Part shown: piece after piece, positions 1-7,872 of the stretch
Numbering within the stretch: position 1 is the first letter of the stretch
Layout: each line of letters begins with the position of its first letter
Position numbers and translations under genes: made by a program
The notes under the pieces: model-generated
Database searches by the model: none
The model's input: the letters and a program-made list of their open reading frames with translations, nothing else
What the model was told of the DNA's origin: nothing
Assembly (NCBI GenBank): GCA_023417515.1
Contig: JAEZFL010000044.1
Coordinates: forward strand, 1-19,128
DNA length: 19,128 bases
Reading direction: 5' to 3'
Origin: Pseudomonadota bacterium
Lineage (GTDB): Bacteria; Pseudomonadota; Alphaproteobacteria; Sphingomonadales; Sphingomonadaceae

Positions 1-17
1 CGGCGCCACCACCCCAA

Positions 18-39
18 CCCCTCCTCTAAAGAGGAGGGG
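18..39. repeat. Perfect short hairpin upstream of the beta-helix gene
   Basis: CCCCTCCTCT and AGAGGAGGGG form a 10-bp perfect stem around a two-base centre (18-27 and 30-39). No T-run follows on either strand, so it is not a textbook intrinsic terminator. It could be the end hairpin of a gene lying left of the window or one of the CCTCCTC-type palindromes dispersed in sphingomonad genomes. The remaining bases before the first gene (40-124) show nothing else clear. Confidence 0.6.
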
Positions 40-124
40 CTAGGATCGTCCCGCCGTGGGTCGCCTCTCTTGTTAACCCCGTTCCGACGTCGACCCCGAT
101 GCCGCCCCATGGCACCCCACCTCC

Positions 125-1075
125 ATGAGGAAGATCGCCTTCACCGCTTTGCTCGCGCTTGCCGCGACCCCCGGCCATGCCCAGTCGATCGGCGAGCCGA
201 TGGCGCCGATCTTCGTCGTGCAGGAGACGAATACCGGCTTCTTCACCCTGCAGGACGCTGTGCGCGCGATCGGCGCGGGGCGCGGAACGATCCAGATCCC
301 CCCGGGCACCTATCAGGAGTGCGCCGTTCAGGAGGCCGGCGACGTCGCCTATGTCGCGACGGAGCCGGGCCGGGTGATCTTCGACATGGTCACCTGCGAG
401 CAGAAAGCGGCTTTGGTGCTGCGCGGGCGCTCCGCGCGCGTCGAGGGGATCGTCTTCCAGAACATGGCCGTGCCGGACGGCAACGGCTCGGGCATCCGAA
501 TCGAGGAGGGCGACCTCACCGTGCGCGAAAGCCTGTTCCGCAACAGCGAGAGCGGGATCCTGTCGGCGTCCGACCCCCGCGGCACGATCCGGATCGAGCG
601 CTCGACCTTCTCCGGCCTCGGCCGCTGCGACCGCGACCTCGACTGCGCCCATTCGATCTACGTCAACGGCTATGGCGCGCTGTCGATCGCCAATACGCGC
701 TTCGAGCGCGGCACCGGCGGCCATTACGTCAAGAGCCGCGCTCCGCGGGTCGAGGTGGTCGACTCGAGCTTCGACGACAGCGCCGGGCGCACCACCAATT
801 ACATGATCGACCTGCCCAATGGCGCGAGCGGCGTGATCGCCCGCAACGCCTTCGTCCAGGGGCGCGACAAGGAGAATTACAGCGCCTTCGTCGCGGTCGC
901 GGCGGAAGGGCTGGAGAATGACACGTCGGGCCTGGTCGTCGCCGACAACGAGGCGGAGCTGGTGCCGGGCCTCTTCCGCCGAACGTCGTTCGTCGCGGAC
1001 CTCAGCGGCGCGCCGATCCGGCTTCAGGCCAATCGCCTCGGCCGACAGATTACCGAGTTCGAGCGGCGGCGGTGA
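125..1075 (+). CDS. Exported right-handed beta-helix repeat protein
   Basis: The 316-residue product starts with a Sec signal peptide (MRKIAFTALLALAATPGHAQ, cleavage probably after residue 19 or 20), so it should act in the periplasm or outside the cell. From about residue 45 the chain shows the G-x-I-x-I/V-P spacing and repeated short strands ending in Asn/Gly turns (for example GIVFQNMAVPDGNGSGIRIEEG and following) typical of the parallel beta-helix, pectate-lyase-like fold. A CDRDLDCAHS segment near residue 167 has two cysteines that could form a disulfide in the oxidising envelope. No catalytic residues of a named polysaccharide lyase or hydrolase family could be identified, so the substrate is unknown. 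The start at 125 is the only one giving a proper signal peptide; no good Shine-Dalgarno precedes it. The gene appears to stand alone, with the REP-like repeat directly behind it. Confidence 0.8.
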   Translation: MRKIAFTALLALAATPGHAQSIGEPMAPIFVVQETNTGFFTLQDAVRAIGAGRGTIQIPPGTYQECAVQEAGDVAYVATEPGRVIFDMVTCEQKAALVLRGRSARVEGIVFQNMAVPDGNGSGIRIEEGDLTVRESLFRNSESGILSASDPRGTIRIERSTFSGLGRCDRDLDCAHSIYVNGYGALSIANTRFERGTGGHYVKSRAPRVEVVDSSFDDSAGRTTNYMIDLPNGASGVIARNAFVQGRDKENYSAFVAVAAEGLENDTSGLVVADNEAELVPGLFRRTSFVADLSGAPIRLQANRLGRQITEFERRR

Positions 1076-1084
1076 ACCCTCCAT

Positions 1085-1191
1085 CGTCATGCTGAACTTG
1101 TTTCAGCATCCATCTTCGAGCCGCGGTGCGAGTGTGAGAATGGACCCTGAAACAAGCCTGTCCTGAGCCTGTCGAAGGGTTCAGGGTGACG
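1085..1191. repeat. REP-like palindromic repeat (sphingomonad type)
   Basis: The ends CGTCATGCTGAAC (1085-1097) and GTTCAGGGTGACG (1179-1191) are inverted copies matching at 11 of 13 positions. Inside are two separate hairpins: ATGCTGAA / TTCAGCAT (1089-1096 with 1102-1109) and ACCCTGAA / TTCAGGGT (1144-1151 with 1180-1187). The second encloses the familiar CCTGTCCTGAGCCTGTCGAAGGG block. This two-hairpin, inverted architecture is that of a BIME-like REP pair. It fills most of the gap between the beta-helix gene and dsbD and ends only 43 bp before the dsbD start. Confidence 0.7.
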
Positions 1192-1193
1192 GC

Positions 1194-1224
1194 TTGGTGC
1201 AGATGTCGGCTTAGCTGCTATATC
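1194..1224 (+). promoter_or_regulatory. Possible promoter of the dsbD-like gene
   Basis: TTGGTG at 1194-1199 and CTATAT at 1218-1223 are separated by 18 bases and resemble -35 and -10 boxes. A transcript from here would begin within a few bases of the ATG at 1234, which also lacks a Shine-Dalgarno, so a leaderless message is possible. The call rests on weak consensus matches only. Confidence 0.3.
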
Positions 1225-1233
1225 GGCACCGAC

Positions 1234-3258
1234 ATGGCCCGCCTGCTCCTGCTTCTCGCATCTCTTTTCTTCGCCGTCCCGGCGGCCGCCCAGCCGCTGG
1301 CCGCCGGTCGCAACCACATCGCCGCCGAGCTGGTCGCGGAGAGCGCCACGCCCGCGCCGGGGCAGAGCGTCACCATCGCCTTCGCCTTCACGCCGGAGCC
1401 GGGCTGGCACGGCTATTGGCTCAATCCGGGCGATGCGGGGCAGCCGGCGCGGGTGGAATGGTCGCTGCCGGCGGGCGCGCAGGTCAGCGCGCTGCGCCAT
1501 CCGGTGCCCGAGCGCCTGGTGATCCAGGGGCTGATGAACCATGTGTTCAACGGCCCGCACGCGTTCCTCGCGACCTTGCGGCTGCCAGCGGACGTCGCGC
1601 CCGGAACGGCGATCCCGGTGCGGGCGCGAATCGACTATCTCGCCTGCACGGACCAGATCTGCGTGCCCGAGCGCGCTGACCTGGCACTGAACCTGCGCGC
1701 AGGGGACGGCAGCATCACCGCCGAACAAAGGGCGCGCTTCGACGCCTGGCGCGCCGCACTTCCTCGGCCGCTCGGAAGCGAGGGGAGGTTCGAGCTTCGC
1801 GACGGCCGGCTGCGGGTGGCGGTGCCGCTGCCGGCGTCCGTCACGGTGAGCGATCCGCATTTGTTCGCGGCGACTCCCGGCGCCCTCGTCTATGCCGCCG
1901 ACCAGGCGATCAGCCGCAACGGCGACACGCTGATCGTCGAGACCCAGGCGGCAAGCCAGGCGAACGGCCTTGCCGGCTTCGACGGGCTGATCCGGATCGG
2001 CGAAGGCCAGGGGCTGACGTTCGCGGCGCGGCCGGGGCCGGTGCCGCCGGCCGGGGAGCCGGTGGGCGAGCCGTCAGGCGAAGGCCTGAGCCTCATCCTT
2101 GCCTTGCTCGGCGCGATCCTCGGCGGCCTCATCCTCAACATCATGCCCTGCGTGTTCCCGATCCTCAGCTTGAAGGCGCTGAGCCTGGCGCGGGCCGGAG
2201 GGGCGCCGAACGCGGCTCGCACCGAGGCGCTTTCCTACAGCGCCGGAGTCATCATCACCTGCCTCGCGCTCGGCGCACTGCTCCTGGTCCTGCGCGCGAG
2301 CGGCGAGGCGGTCGGCTGGGCGTTCCAGCTGCAGGAGCCGCGGGTCGTCCTCCTGCTCCTGCTTCTGGTCACTGCGGTCGCTCTCAATCTTGCCGGGCTG
2401 TTCCGGCTGCCCGGCCTGTCGCTCGACCGCGCCGACGGCGGCCGCACCAGCGCCTTCGCGACCGGCGCTCTCGCCGCTTTTGTCGCGACGCCGTGCACCG
2501 GCCCGTTCATGGCGGCCGCGCTCGGAGCCACCCTGGTGCTTCCGGCGGCCGGCGCGCTCGCGGTGTTCGGCGGGCTGGGCCTTGGCCTTGCGCTGCCGTT
2601 CCTTCTGCTCGGCTTCATCCCCGCCTTGCGCCGCCGAATCCCGCGGCCAGGGCCGTGGATGGTCAAGCTCCAGCGCATCCTCTCCATCCCGATGTTCTTG
2701 ACGGCGCTCGGCCTGGCCTGGGTGCTGGGGCGGCAGACCGGCGTCGACGGAATGGCGCTCGGCCTTGCCGCCGCTCTCGCGCTCGGCCTGCTGCTCTGGT
2801 GGATCGGCGCGCGCGGCGAGCGAGGCCATCGCATCGCCGCCGCGGCGGCGCTGGCGGTCGTCATCCTTGCTTCGCTGCTCGTCGTCCGCACCGGCGAGAA
2901 CGCCCCGCAAAGCTCCGCCGGTCTGCTCAATGCCGAGCCGTTCAGCGAGGCGCGGCTCGTGGCGCTGCGCGCGGAGCGGCAGCCGGTCTTCGTCTATTTC
3001 ACCGCCGACTGGTGCATCACCTGCAAGGTCAACGAGCGCGGACCATTGGCGAGCGCGGCGGTGACGGACGCCTTCCGAGCCAAAGGCGTGCGCGTGCTGG
3101 AAGGCGACTGGACGCTGGGCGACGCGGAGATCGGCCGTTTCCTCGAGCGCCACGGCCGCTCGGGCGTGCCGCTCTACCTCTATTATGCGCCCGGCCAGGA
3201 GGCGCGGGAGCTTCCGCAGATCCTGACCGCCAGCGCGCTAACCGCGCTCGCCGGCTGA
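1234..3258 (+). CDS. dsbD: DsbD/ScsB-type thiol:disulfide interchange protein
   Basis: Carries reducing power from cytoplasmic thioredoxin across the inner membrane to periplasmic thiol partners. The 674-residue chain has three parts. Residues 1-20 are a signal peptide; residues about 21-270 are a periplasmic immunoglobulin-like domain with the pair Cys138/Cys143 (LACTDQICVPE) and the GWHGYWLNPGD motif seen in ScsB-like proteins. Residues about 283-555 are a multi-span CcdA/DsbD membrane core with the redox cysteines Cys306 (NIMPCVFP) and Cys421 (ATPCTGP). Residues about 565-674 are a thioredoxin-like periplasmic domain with the active site WCITCK (Cys594/Cys597) and a cis-Pro motif GVPLY. 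All six redox cysteines are present. An upstream in-frame start at 1186 would add 16 residues encoded partly by the repeat and would spoil the signal peptide, so 1234 is chosen. The gene ends inside the convergent amidohydrolase gene. The symbol is by family; ScsB is an equally good name. Confidence 0.9.
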   Translation: MARLLLLLASLFFAVPAAAQPLAAGRNHIAAELVAESATPAPGQSVTIAFAFTPEPGWHGYWLNPGDAGQPARVEWSLPAGAQVSALRHPVPERLVIQGLMNHVFNGPHAFLATLRLPADVAPGTAIPVRARIDYLACTDQICVPERADLALNLRAGDGSITAEQRARFDAWRAALPRPLGSEGRFELRDGRLRVAVPLPASVTVSDPHLFAATPGALVYAADQAISRNGDTLIVETQAASQANGLAGFDGLIRIGEGQGLTFAARPGPVPPAGEPVGEPSGEGLSLILALLGAILGGLILNIMPCVFPILSLKALSLARAGGAPNAARTEALSYSAGVIITCLALGALLLVLRASGEAVGWAFQLQEPRVVLLLLLLVTAVALNLAGLFRLPGLSLDRADGGRTSAFATGALAAFVATPCTGPFMAAALGATLVLPAAGALAVFGGLGLGLALPFLLLGFIPALRRRIPRPGPWMVKLQRILSIPMFLTALGLAWVLGRQTGVDGMALGLAAALALGLLLWWIGARGERGHRIAAAAALAVVILASLLVVRTGENAPQSSAGLLNAEPFSEARLVALRAERQPVFVYFTADWCITCKVNERGPLASAAVTDAFRAKGVRVLEGDWTLGDAEIGRFLERHGRSGVPLYLYYAPGQEARELPQILTASALTALAG

Positions 3259-4908
3259 GGCGCTGCTCGACCACACGCGCTCGCCGCCGATCCACGTCTC
3301 CAGCACCTGGGTGTCGCGCACCTGCTGCTGGTCCATGCCGTCGAAGATGTCGCGGTCGATGAAGATGAAGTCGGCATGGCGGCCCGGCTGGAGGCTTCCG
3401 ATCCGGTCCTCGGCGAAGCCGGCATAGGCCGCGCCGGTGGTGAAGGCGGCGAGCGCCTCCTCCAGGGTCAGCCGCTGCGCCGGAAGCCATCCGCCCGGCG
3501 GCCGCCCTTGCGCATCCTCGCGGCTCATGCCGGCGGCGAGGCCGTGGAAGGGGTTGGGGCTCTCGACCGGGAAGTCGGAGCCGAAGGCGAGGCGCGCGCC
3601 ACTGTCGAGCATCGAGCGCCAGGCATAAGCGCCGCCCAGACGAGGCAGGCCCATGCGCGCCTCGGCCATGTGCATGTCGCTGGTCTGGTGGACCGGCTGC
3701 ATCGAGGCGATGATGCCGTTGCGGCCGAAGCGCGGAAGGTCGGCGGGATCGACGATCTGGGCATGCTCGATCCGCCAGCGCCGGTCGCCCGGAAAAAGCG
3801 GCGCCAGCGTCTCGATCGCGCTCAACAGTTGCGCGTTGGCGGCGTCGCCGATGGCATGGGTCGCGACCTGGAAGCCGCCGGCCGCTGCGGCCTCCATTTG
3901 CGCGCGCAGCTGCGCGTCGGTGAGGAAGCCGAGACCGTGCTGGCCCGGCGCGTCGCGATAATCATGCTTGAGCCAGGCGCCGCGCGAACCGAGCGCGCCG
4001 TCCGAATAGATCTTGATGCCGCCCATGCGGAGGCGATCGCCGTAGAGCCACGGAGTCGGCCCGTTCGGCGCGACCGTGCGAAGCGCATCGAGGCTGCTGG
4101 CATAGCTCATGATTCTGAGCTGGAGGCGGCCCGCCTCGCCGGCGCGGCGCATGGTCTGCCAGTCATCGACGCTGGTCCCCATGTCGGCCGCGGCGGTGAT
4201 CCCGCTCGACAGGAGCAGGCGCTGCGCCTCGGCGAGCGCCCGGTCGCGCTGCTCGGCAGTCGGCTCCGGCACGTGGCGCTGGACGAGCTGCTCGGCGGCG
4301 TCGACGAAGATGCCCGACGGCCGGTCGCCGATCCGCTCGATGCGGCCGCCCTCCGGCGACTGGGTCGTCGCAGTGATCCCGGCCGCGCGCATCGCCGCGC
4401 TGTTCGCCCAGCCGGCATGGCCGTCCACGCGCCCGAGCCAAACCGGTCGGTCCGACACCGCGGCGTCGAGATCGGCGGCGGTCGGGAAGCGGCCGAGGCC
4501 CCAGCGCTCCTGGTTCCAGCCGCGCCCGACGATCCACGGCAGGTCCGGGTTGGCCGCGGCATAAGCGCGGATCCGCGCCTGCGCCTCGGCGAGGCTGTCG
4601 GTGTCGCTGAGGTCAAGCTGGAGCGCCGCCGTGCCGAGACCCATGACATGGCCGTGAGCGTCGATCAGGCCGGGGATGAGCGTCCGGCCGCGGCCGTCCA
4701 CGATCCGGATGCCGACTGGCGGCGCCAGCGCCCCTCCCCTGAACAGCTGCCGCACCCGGCCATCGGCGCCGATCTCCATCGCGGTGAACCGCTGGAGCCT
4801 GCCGTCGGCGCCGATCGTGTAGCCGTTGACGTTGTTGACCAGGGTCTGTGCGGCGGCGGGCGCGGCGAGGCCGAGCAACGCGGCGAGGGCGAGGAGGATG
4901 CGGGTCAT
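3238..4908 (-). CDS. Exported YtcJ-type metal-dependent amidohydrolase
   Basis: A 556-residue member of the amidohydrolase_3 (YtcJ/NfdA-like) family of the metallo-dependent hydrolase superfamily. A signal peptide (residues 1-20, ending PAAAQ) indicates export to the periplasm. The metal ligands and family landmarks are visible in order: HxH at His85/His87 in LIDAHGHVMG, the GWNQERWG and VDGHAGWANS motifs (about 130-169), KIYSDGALGSRGAW around Lys299, His351 in ATHAIGD, His382 in RIEHAQ and the catalytic Asp445 in FGSDFPVE. Family members hydrolyse N-formyl or N-acyl bonds, but the substrate here cannot be read from the sequence. The 3' end overlaps the convergent dsbD-like gene by 21 bp. The start at 4908 gives the full signal peptide and faces ilvA across 57 bp. 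Confidence 0.88.
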   Translation of the reverse strand: MTRILLALAALLGLAAPAAAQTLVNNVNGYTIGADGRLQRFTAMEIGADGRVRQLFRGGALAPPVGIRIVDGRGRTLIPGLIDAHGHVMGLGTAALQLDLSDTDSLAEAQARIRAYAAANPDLPWIVGRGWNQERWGLGRFPTAADLDAAVSDRPVWLGRVDGHAGWANSAAMRAAGITATTQSPEGGRIERIGDRPSGIFVDAAEQLVQRHVPEPTAEQRDRALAEAQRLLLSSGITAAADMGTSVDDWQTMRRAGEAGRLQLRIMSYASSLDALRTVAPNGPTPWLYGDRLRMGGIKIYSDGALGSRGAWLKHDYRDAPGQHGLGFLTDAQLRAQMEAAAAGGFQVATHAIGDAANAQLLSAIETLAPLFPGDRRWRIEHAQIVDPADLPRFGRNGIIASMQPVHQTSDMHMAEARMGLPRLGGAYAWRSMLDSGARLAFGSDFPVESPNPFHGLAAGMSREDAQGRPPGGWLPAQRLTLEEALAAFTTGAAYAGFAEDRIGSLQPGRHADFIFIDRDIFDGMDQQQVRDTQVLETWIGGERVWSSSASAGERG

Positions 4909-4910
4909 GT

Positions 4911-4943
4911 TGGCGGCTTAAGGCCTGTTTGCGCGGGCCGCCA
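4911..4943. promoter_or_regulatory. Inverted repeat in the amidohydrolase/ilvA divergent promoter
   Basis: TGGCGGC (4911-4917) and GCCGCCA (4937-4943) are a perfect 7-bp inverted pair separated by 19 bases. They lie in the short 57-bp gap between two divergent starts, so they could be an operator or simply a chance G+C-rich hairpin. Confidence 0.3.
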
Positions 4944-4946
4944 GAT

Positions 4947-4958
4947 GGGTCTAGACCC
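4947..4958. promoter_or_regulatory. 12-bp perfect palindrome just before ilvA
   Basis: GGGTCTAGACCC is a perfect palindrome ending seven bases before the ilvA ATG. The CTAG core is usually rare in bacterial genomes, which makes it stand out. A transcription-factor site or a translation-affecting hairpin are both possible. Confidence 0.35.
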
Positions 4959-4965
4959 CGCCTCC

Positions 4966-6207
4966 ATGGCCCGATCCGCCGCGAGCGTTACCGAACTCCC
5001 CGTCACCATCGCCGACGTCGAAGCCGCCGCCGGGCGGATCGAGGGCGCGGTTGCCCAGACGCCGACCATATTGAGCCGCACCTTGTCCGAGCGGACCGGC
5101 GCGACCGTCTATGTGAAGCTCGAGAACCTCCAGTTCACCGGCGCCTACAAGGAACGCGGCGCGCTCAATCGCCTGCTCCATCTCGGCGACGATCAGAAGC
5201 AGCGCGGAGTCATCGCGGCCTCCGCCGGCAACCACGCGCAGGCGCTGGCCTATCACGCCCGCCGGCTCGGAATCCCGGCGACCATCGTCATGCCGGCGCC
5301 GACGCCGTCGGTGAAGGTGTCGCAGACCGAGCGGTTCGGCGCCGAGATCGTGCTCGAGGGCGAGACGTTCGACGAGGCGCTCGCCTGCGCGCTTCGAATC
5401 CGGGAGGAGCGCGGGCTCGTGTTCGTTCCGCCGTTCGACGACCCCCATATCGTCGCCGGCGCCGGCACTGTCGGCCTCGAGATGCTGACCGAGCAGCCCG
5501 ACCTCGACGTCCTCGTCGTTCCGATCGGCGGCGGCGGCCTGATCTCCGGCGTCGCCATCGCCGCCAAGGCGATGAAGCCCGGCATCGAGGTGATCGGAGT
5601 CCAGGCCGAATTGTTCCCGTCGATGTTCTGCAAGGTGACCGGCGAGAAGCGGCCCTGCGTCGGCGACACCATCGCCGAGGGAATCGCTGTGAAGCGGCCG
5701 GGCGAGCTCACCGGGCGGATCGTCGACGCGCTGGTCGACGAGATCCTGCTCGTGCCCGAGCGCGACCTCGAGACCGCGGTCAGCCTCCTGATCCAGCTCG
5801 AGCGCACCGTCGCGGAAGGCGCGGGCGCAGCGGGCCTCGCCGCCCTGCTCACCCATCCCGACCGGTTCGCGGGCCGCAAGGTCGGGGTCGTCGTCACCGG
5901 CGGCAATATCGACACCCGCCTGCTCGCGACCGTGCTCCTGCGCGACCTCGCCCGCCAGGGCCGGATGACCCGCCTCCGGATCCAGATCCACGACCGGCCG
6001 GGGGCGATGTACGGGGTCGTCCGGCTGTTCGAGAAGCACCAGGTCAACATCATCGAGATCGACCACCAGCGCATCTTCACCAAGCTTCCCGCCAAGGACG
6101 CGTTCATCGAGATCGAGTGCGAGGCGCGCGACACCGGCCAGCTCGACCGCATGATCGAGGACATTCGCGCCTCGGGTCTCAACGTCGAGCCGGTAGCGAT
6201 CGACTGA
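4966..6207 (+). CDS. ilvA: Threonine ammonia-lyase with C-terminal ACT domain
   Basis: PLP-dependent deamination of L-threonine to 2-oxobutanoate and ammonia, the entry step to isoleucine. The 413-residue protein has the fold-type II PLP core at residues about 15-325: the Schiff-base lysine Lys62 in TGAYKERGA, the substrate loop SAGNHAQ (86-92) and the glycine-rich phosphate-binding loop GGGGL (188-192). A single ACT domain occupies residues about 337-413 (LRIQIHDRPGAMYGVV), the arrangement of the TIGR01127-type enzymes rather than of E. coli IlvA, which is longer with two ACT-like modules. The ACT domain suggests allosteric control by an amino acid. Start 4966 is preferred; another in-frame ATG at 4945 lies just before the GGGTCTAGACCC palindrome and would add seven residues. 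The bpt gene follows after 129 bp. Confidence 0.92.
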   Translation: MARSAASVTELPVTIADVEAAAGRIEGAVAQTPTILSRTLSERTGATVYVKLENLQFTGAYKERGALNRLLHLGDDQKQRGVIAASAGNHAQALAYHARRLGIPATIVMPAPTPSVKVSQTERFGAEIVLEGETFDEALACALRIREERGLVFVPPFDDPHIVAGAGTVGLEMLTEQPDLDVLVVPIGGGGLISGVAIAAKAMKPGIEVIGVQAELFPSMFCKVTGEKRPCVGDTIAEGIAVKRPGELTGRIVDALVDEILLVPERDLETAVSLLIQLERTVAEGAGAAGLAALLTHPDRFAGRKVGVVVTGGNIDTRLLATVLLRDLARQGRMTRLRIQIHDRPGAMYGVVRLFEKHQVNIIEIDHQRIFTKLPAKDAFIEIECEARDTGQLDRMIEDIRASGLNVEPVAID

Positions 6208-6336
6208 GATTCAGTCCCCGTGCGGGACGGTGGCCAAAGGCTGGGGATAAGCGGCTTTCTTTCGCTTCCCAGCGAGTCGCGTTGACACCATAATGTGCCG
6301 GTAACCGTTCTTCACGAAAAGGGCAGAGGACCAGGT

Positions 6337-7110
6337 GTGAGCGCACCGTTTCGCTTTCCCCGTTTCTTCGTCACGACGCCCTCGCCGTGTCCCTATCTGG
6401 CGGGCAAGACCGAGCGGAAGGTGTTCACGGAGCTGTCGGGTCCGCATTCGGACGAATTGAACGACGCCCTCGGCCGCATCGGCTTCCGCCGCAGCCAGAA
6501 TGTCGCCTACCGCCCGAGCTGCATCGACTGCGCCGCCTGCGTGTCGGTGCGTGTCGTCGCCTCGGAATTCCAGGCCAATCACAGCCAGAAGCGCACCTTG
6601 AAGCGGCACTCCGACCTGGAGGTCACCGCCTGCAAGCCATGGGCGACCAGCGAGCAATATGAGCTATTGCGCCGCTACCTCCAGGCGCGTCACCCGCAGG
6701 GCGGGATGGTCGAGATGGACGAGCACGACTTTTCCGACATGGTCGAGCAGTCGCCGGTGCGCACCTTCATCATCGAATATCGCGAGCCGTCGGTCGACGG
6801 CCGCCCCGGCAAGCTGGTCGGCGCCTGCCTGACCGACCAGCAGGCCGACGGCCTGTCGATGATCTACAGCTTCTTCGATCCGGAAGCGGAAGGGCGCTCC
6901 GGACTCGGCACCTTCATCATCCTCGACCATATCGTCCGCGCCGCCCGGGCGAGCCTGCCTTATGTCTATCTCGGCTATTGGGTCGAGGATTCGCGGCGAA
7001 TGGCCTACAAGTCGCGCTTCCGTCCGATCGAGAAGCTCGGGCCCAACGGCTGGCACCTTTTCGACCCCGAGCAGCGCGAGCTTCCGCTGACGGTGACGAT
7101 CCCGGGCTAG
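6337..7110 (+). CDS. bpt: Aspartate/glutamate leucyltransferase (bacterial R-transferase homologue)
   Basis: Transfers leucine from Leu-tRNA to proteins with N-terminal Asp or Glu, marking them for ClpS/ClpAP degradation in the bacterial N-end rule. The 257-residue chain shows the ATE-family N-terminal region with CPYLAGKTERKVFTEL (residues 18-33) and the cysteine cluster SCIDCAACVSVRV (61-73). The ATE C-terminal GNAT-like domain includes SMIYSFFDPE (about 174-183) and YVYLGYWVEDSRRMAYKSRF (209-228). Length fits the family. The GTG at 6337 is chosen because AGAGGA lies 6-12 bases upstream and the protein then begins at the conserved FRFPRFFVTT. A GTG at 6295 would add 14 unconserved residues. 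The stop codon overlaps that of the convergent TPR gene. Confidence 0.92.
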   Translation: MSAPFRFPRFFVTTPSPCPYLAGKTERKVFTELSGPHSDELNDALGRIGFRRSQNVAYRPSCIDCAACVSVRVVASEFQANHSQKRTLKRHSDLEVTACKPWATSEQYELLRRYLQARHPQGGMVEMDEHDFSDMVEQSPVRTFIIEYREPSVDGRPGKLVGACLTDQQADGLSMIYSFFDPEAEGRSGLGTFIILDHIVRAARASLPYVYLGYWVEDSRRMAYKSRFRPIEKLGPNGWHLFDPEQRELPLTVTIPG

Positions 7111-7778
7111 GGGGTCACCCCGGCGCTTTGCGCGGCCGGGCTTCGCCGGGCCGCCGCGAGAGCGTCGCCGAGATCGCGCGCCTGGTTGCTGTCCTCGCCC
7201 AGCGCCGTCCGCGCCGCCGCCAGACCGCGCTCGAGCTCCGCGGTGAGCTCGGGAAGACGGGATCGGCGGTTGAGGAAGATTGCCAGCTCCAGAAGCGATT
7301 CTAGGGTCCGGGGATCGTCGAGGCCGAGCGTCCGCTCGCGCGCTGCATAGACCCGGCGCAGCAGCGGCTCGGCGTCCTCATATTGGCGCAGCTGGAGGAA
7401 CAGCTGGGCGAGGTTGGCGAGCGCGTTCAGCGTTTCGGGGTCGTCCGGGCCGGCGACCCGCTCAAGCCCCGCCGACGCCTCCAGGGCGAGCGGCAGCGCC
7501 GCGGCATAGTCGCCCTGCAAATAATGGATCACCGCGATGTCGTTCATCGTCTGGAAGGTGAGGCGATGGGTGCGGCCCAGCCGCTGCTCGGCGACCGCAC
7601 GGGCCTCCGTCGACAGCCGCAGCGCCTCGGCATAATTGCCGGAGCCGAAGGCGGCGCGCGCCTGGTCGTTGATCGAACGGTAGGCGGCCTCCGCCGAACG
7701 GGGCTGCGCGTGAACGGCCGGCGCCGCCACACAGGCGAGCAGGATGGGCAGGGTCTTCAGGACAGTCTTGAAACGCAT
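7107..7778 (-). CDS. Exported TPR-repeat protein
   Basis: A 223-residue protein with a signal peptide (residues 1-25, MRFKTVLKTLPILLACVAAP then AVHAQ). Three to four tetratricopeptide units of about 42 residues follow (roughly 33-74, 75-116, 117-158 and a weaker one after 159). Their spacing and the LG-x-D/T-H/D-P-x-TL signature between helices are those of kinesin-light-chain-type TPRs (TPR_10/TPR_12). Such repeats bind other proteins, and nothing here suggests an enzyme. It is probably a periplasmic scaffold of unknown partner. The lipobox-like LLAC at residues 13-16 lies early and a lipoprotein is less likely than Sec cleavage at AHA-type residues, but this cannot be excluded. The start faces the ridA-like operon across 94 bp; the 3' end shares the bases CTAG with the bpt stop. 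Confidence 0.8.
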   Translation of the reverse strand: MRFKTVLKTLPILLACVAAPAVHAQPRSAEAAYRSINDQARAAFGSGNYAEALRLSTEARAVAEQRLGRTHRLTFQTMNDIAVIHYLQGDYAAALPLALEASAGLERVAGPDDPETLNALANLAQLFLQLRQYEDAEPLLRRVYAARERTLGLDDPRTLESLLELAIFLNRRSRLPELTAELERGLAAARTALGEDSNQARDLGDALAAARRSPAAQSAGVTP

Positions 7779-7845
7779 CGCGCAGACATGCGGCGGCGCT
7801 TCGCTAAGTGCAAGGTGGGGAGGTGGCGGCGGACGCGAAAAGGGT

Positions 7846-7851
7846 TACAAT
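7846..7851 (+). promoter_or_regulatory. Possible -10 box of the RidA-oxidase operon
   Basis: TACAAT sits 21 bases before the RidA start in an otherwise G+C-rich 94-bp divergent gap. No convincing -35 element was found at the expected distance, so this is only a weak promoter candidate. Confidence 0.25.
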
Positions 7852-7872
7852 CCCGGCGCAAGGGGGGAGTCG

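Noticed and set aside
26..1090. A 354-codon minus-strand frame opposite the beta-helix gene
   Set aside because: The plus-strand product has a signal peptide and beta-helix spacing; the minus product shows neither motif nor start signal.
1085..1191. The inverted ends of the repeat as an insertion sequence or MITE
   Set aside because: No flanking target-site duplication was seen and the two-hairpin form fits a REP pair better.
3376..4965. A long plus-strand extension upstream of ilvA giving a 943-residue protein
   Set aside because: The first 530 residues are antisense to the amidohydrolase and low in complexity; the threonine deaminase family starts near 4966.
6282..6310. TTGACA at 6282 as a promoter -35 box for bpt
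   Set aside because: No acceptable -10 sequence lies 16-18 bases downstream.
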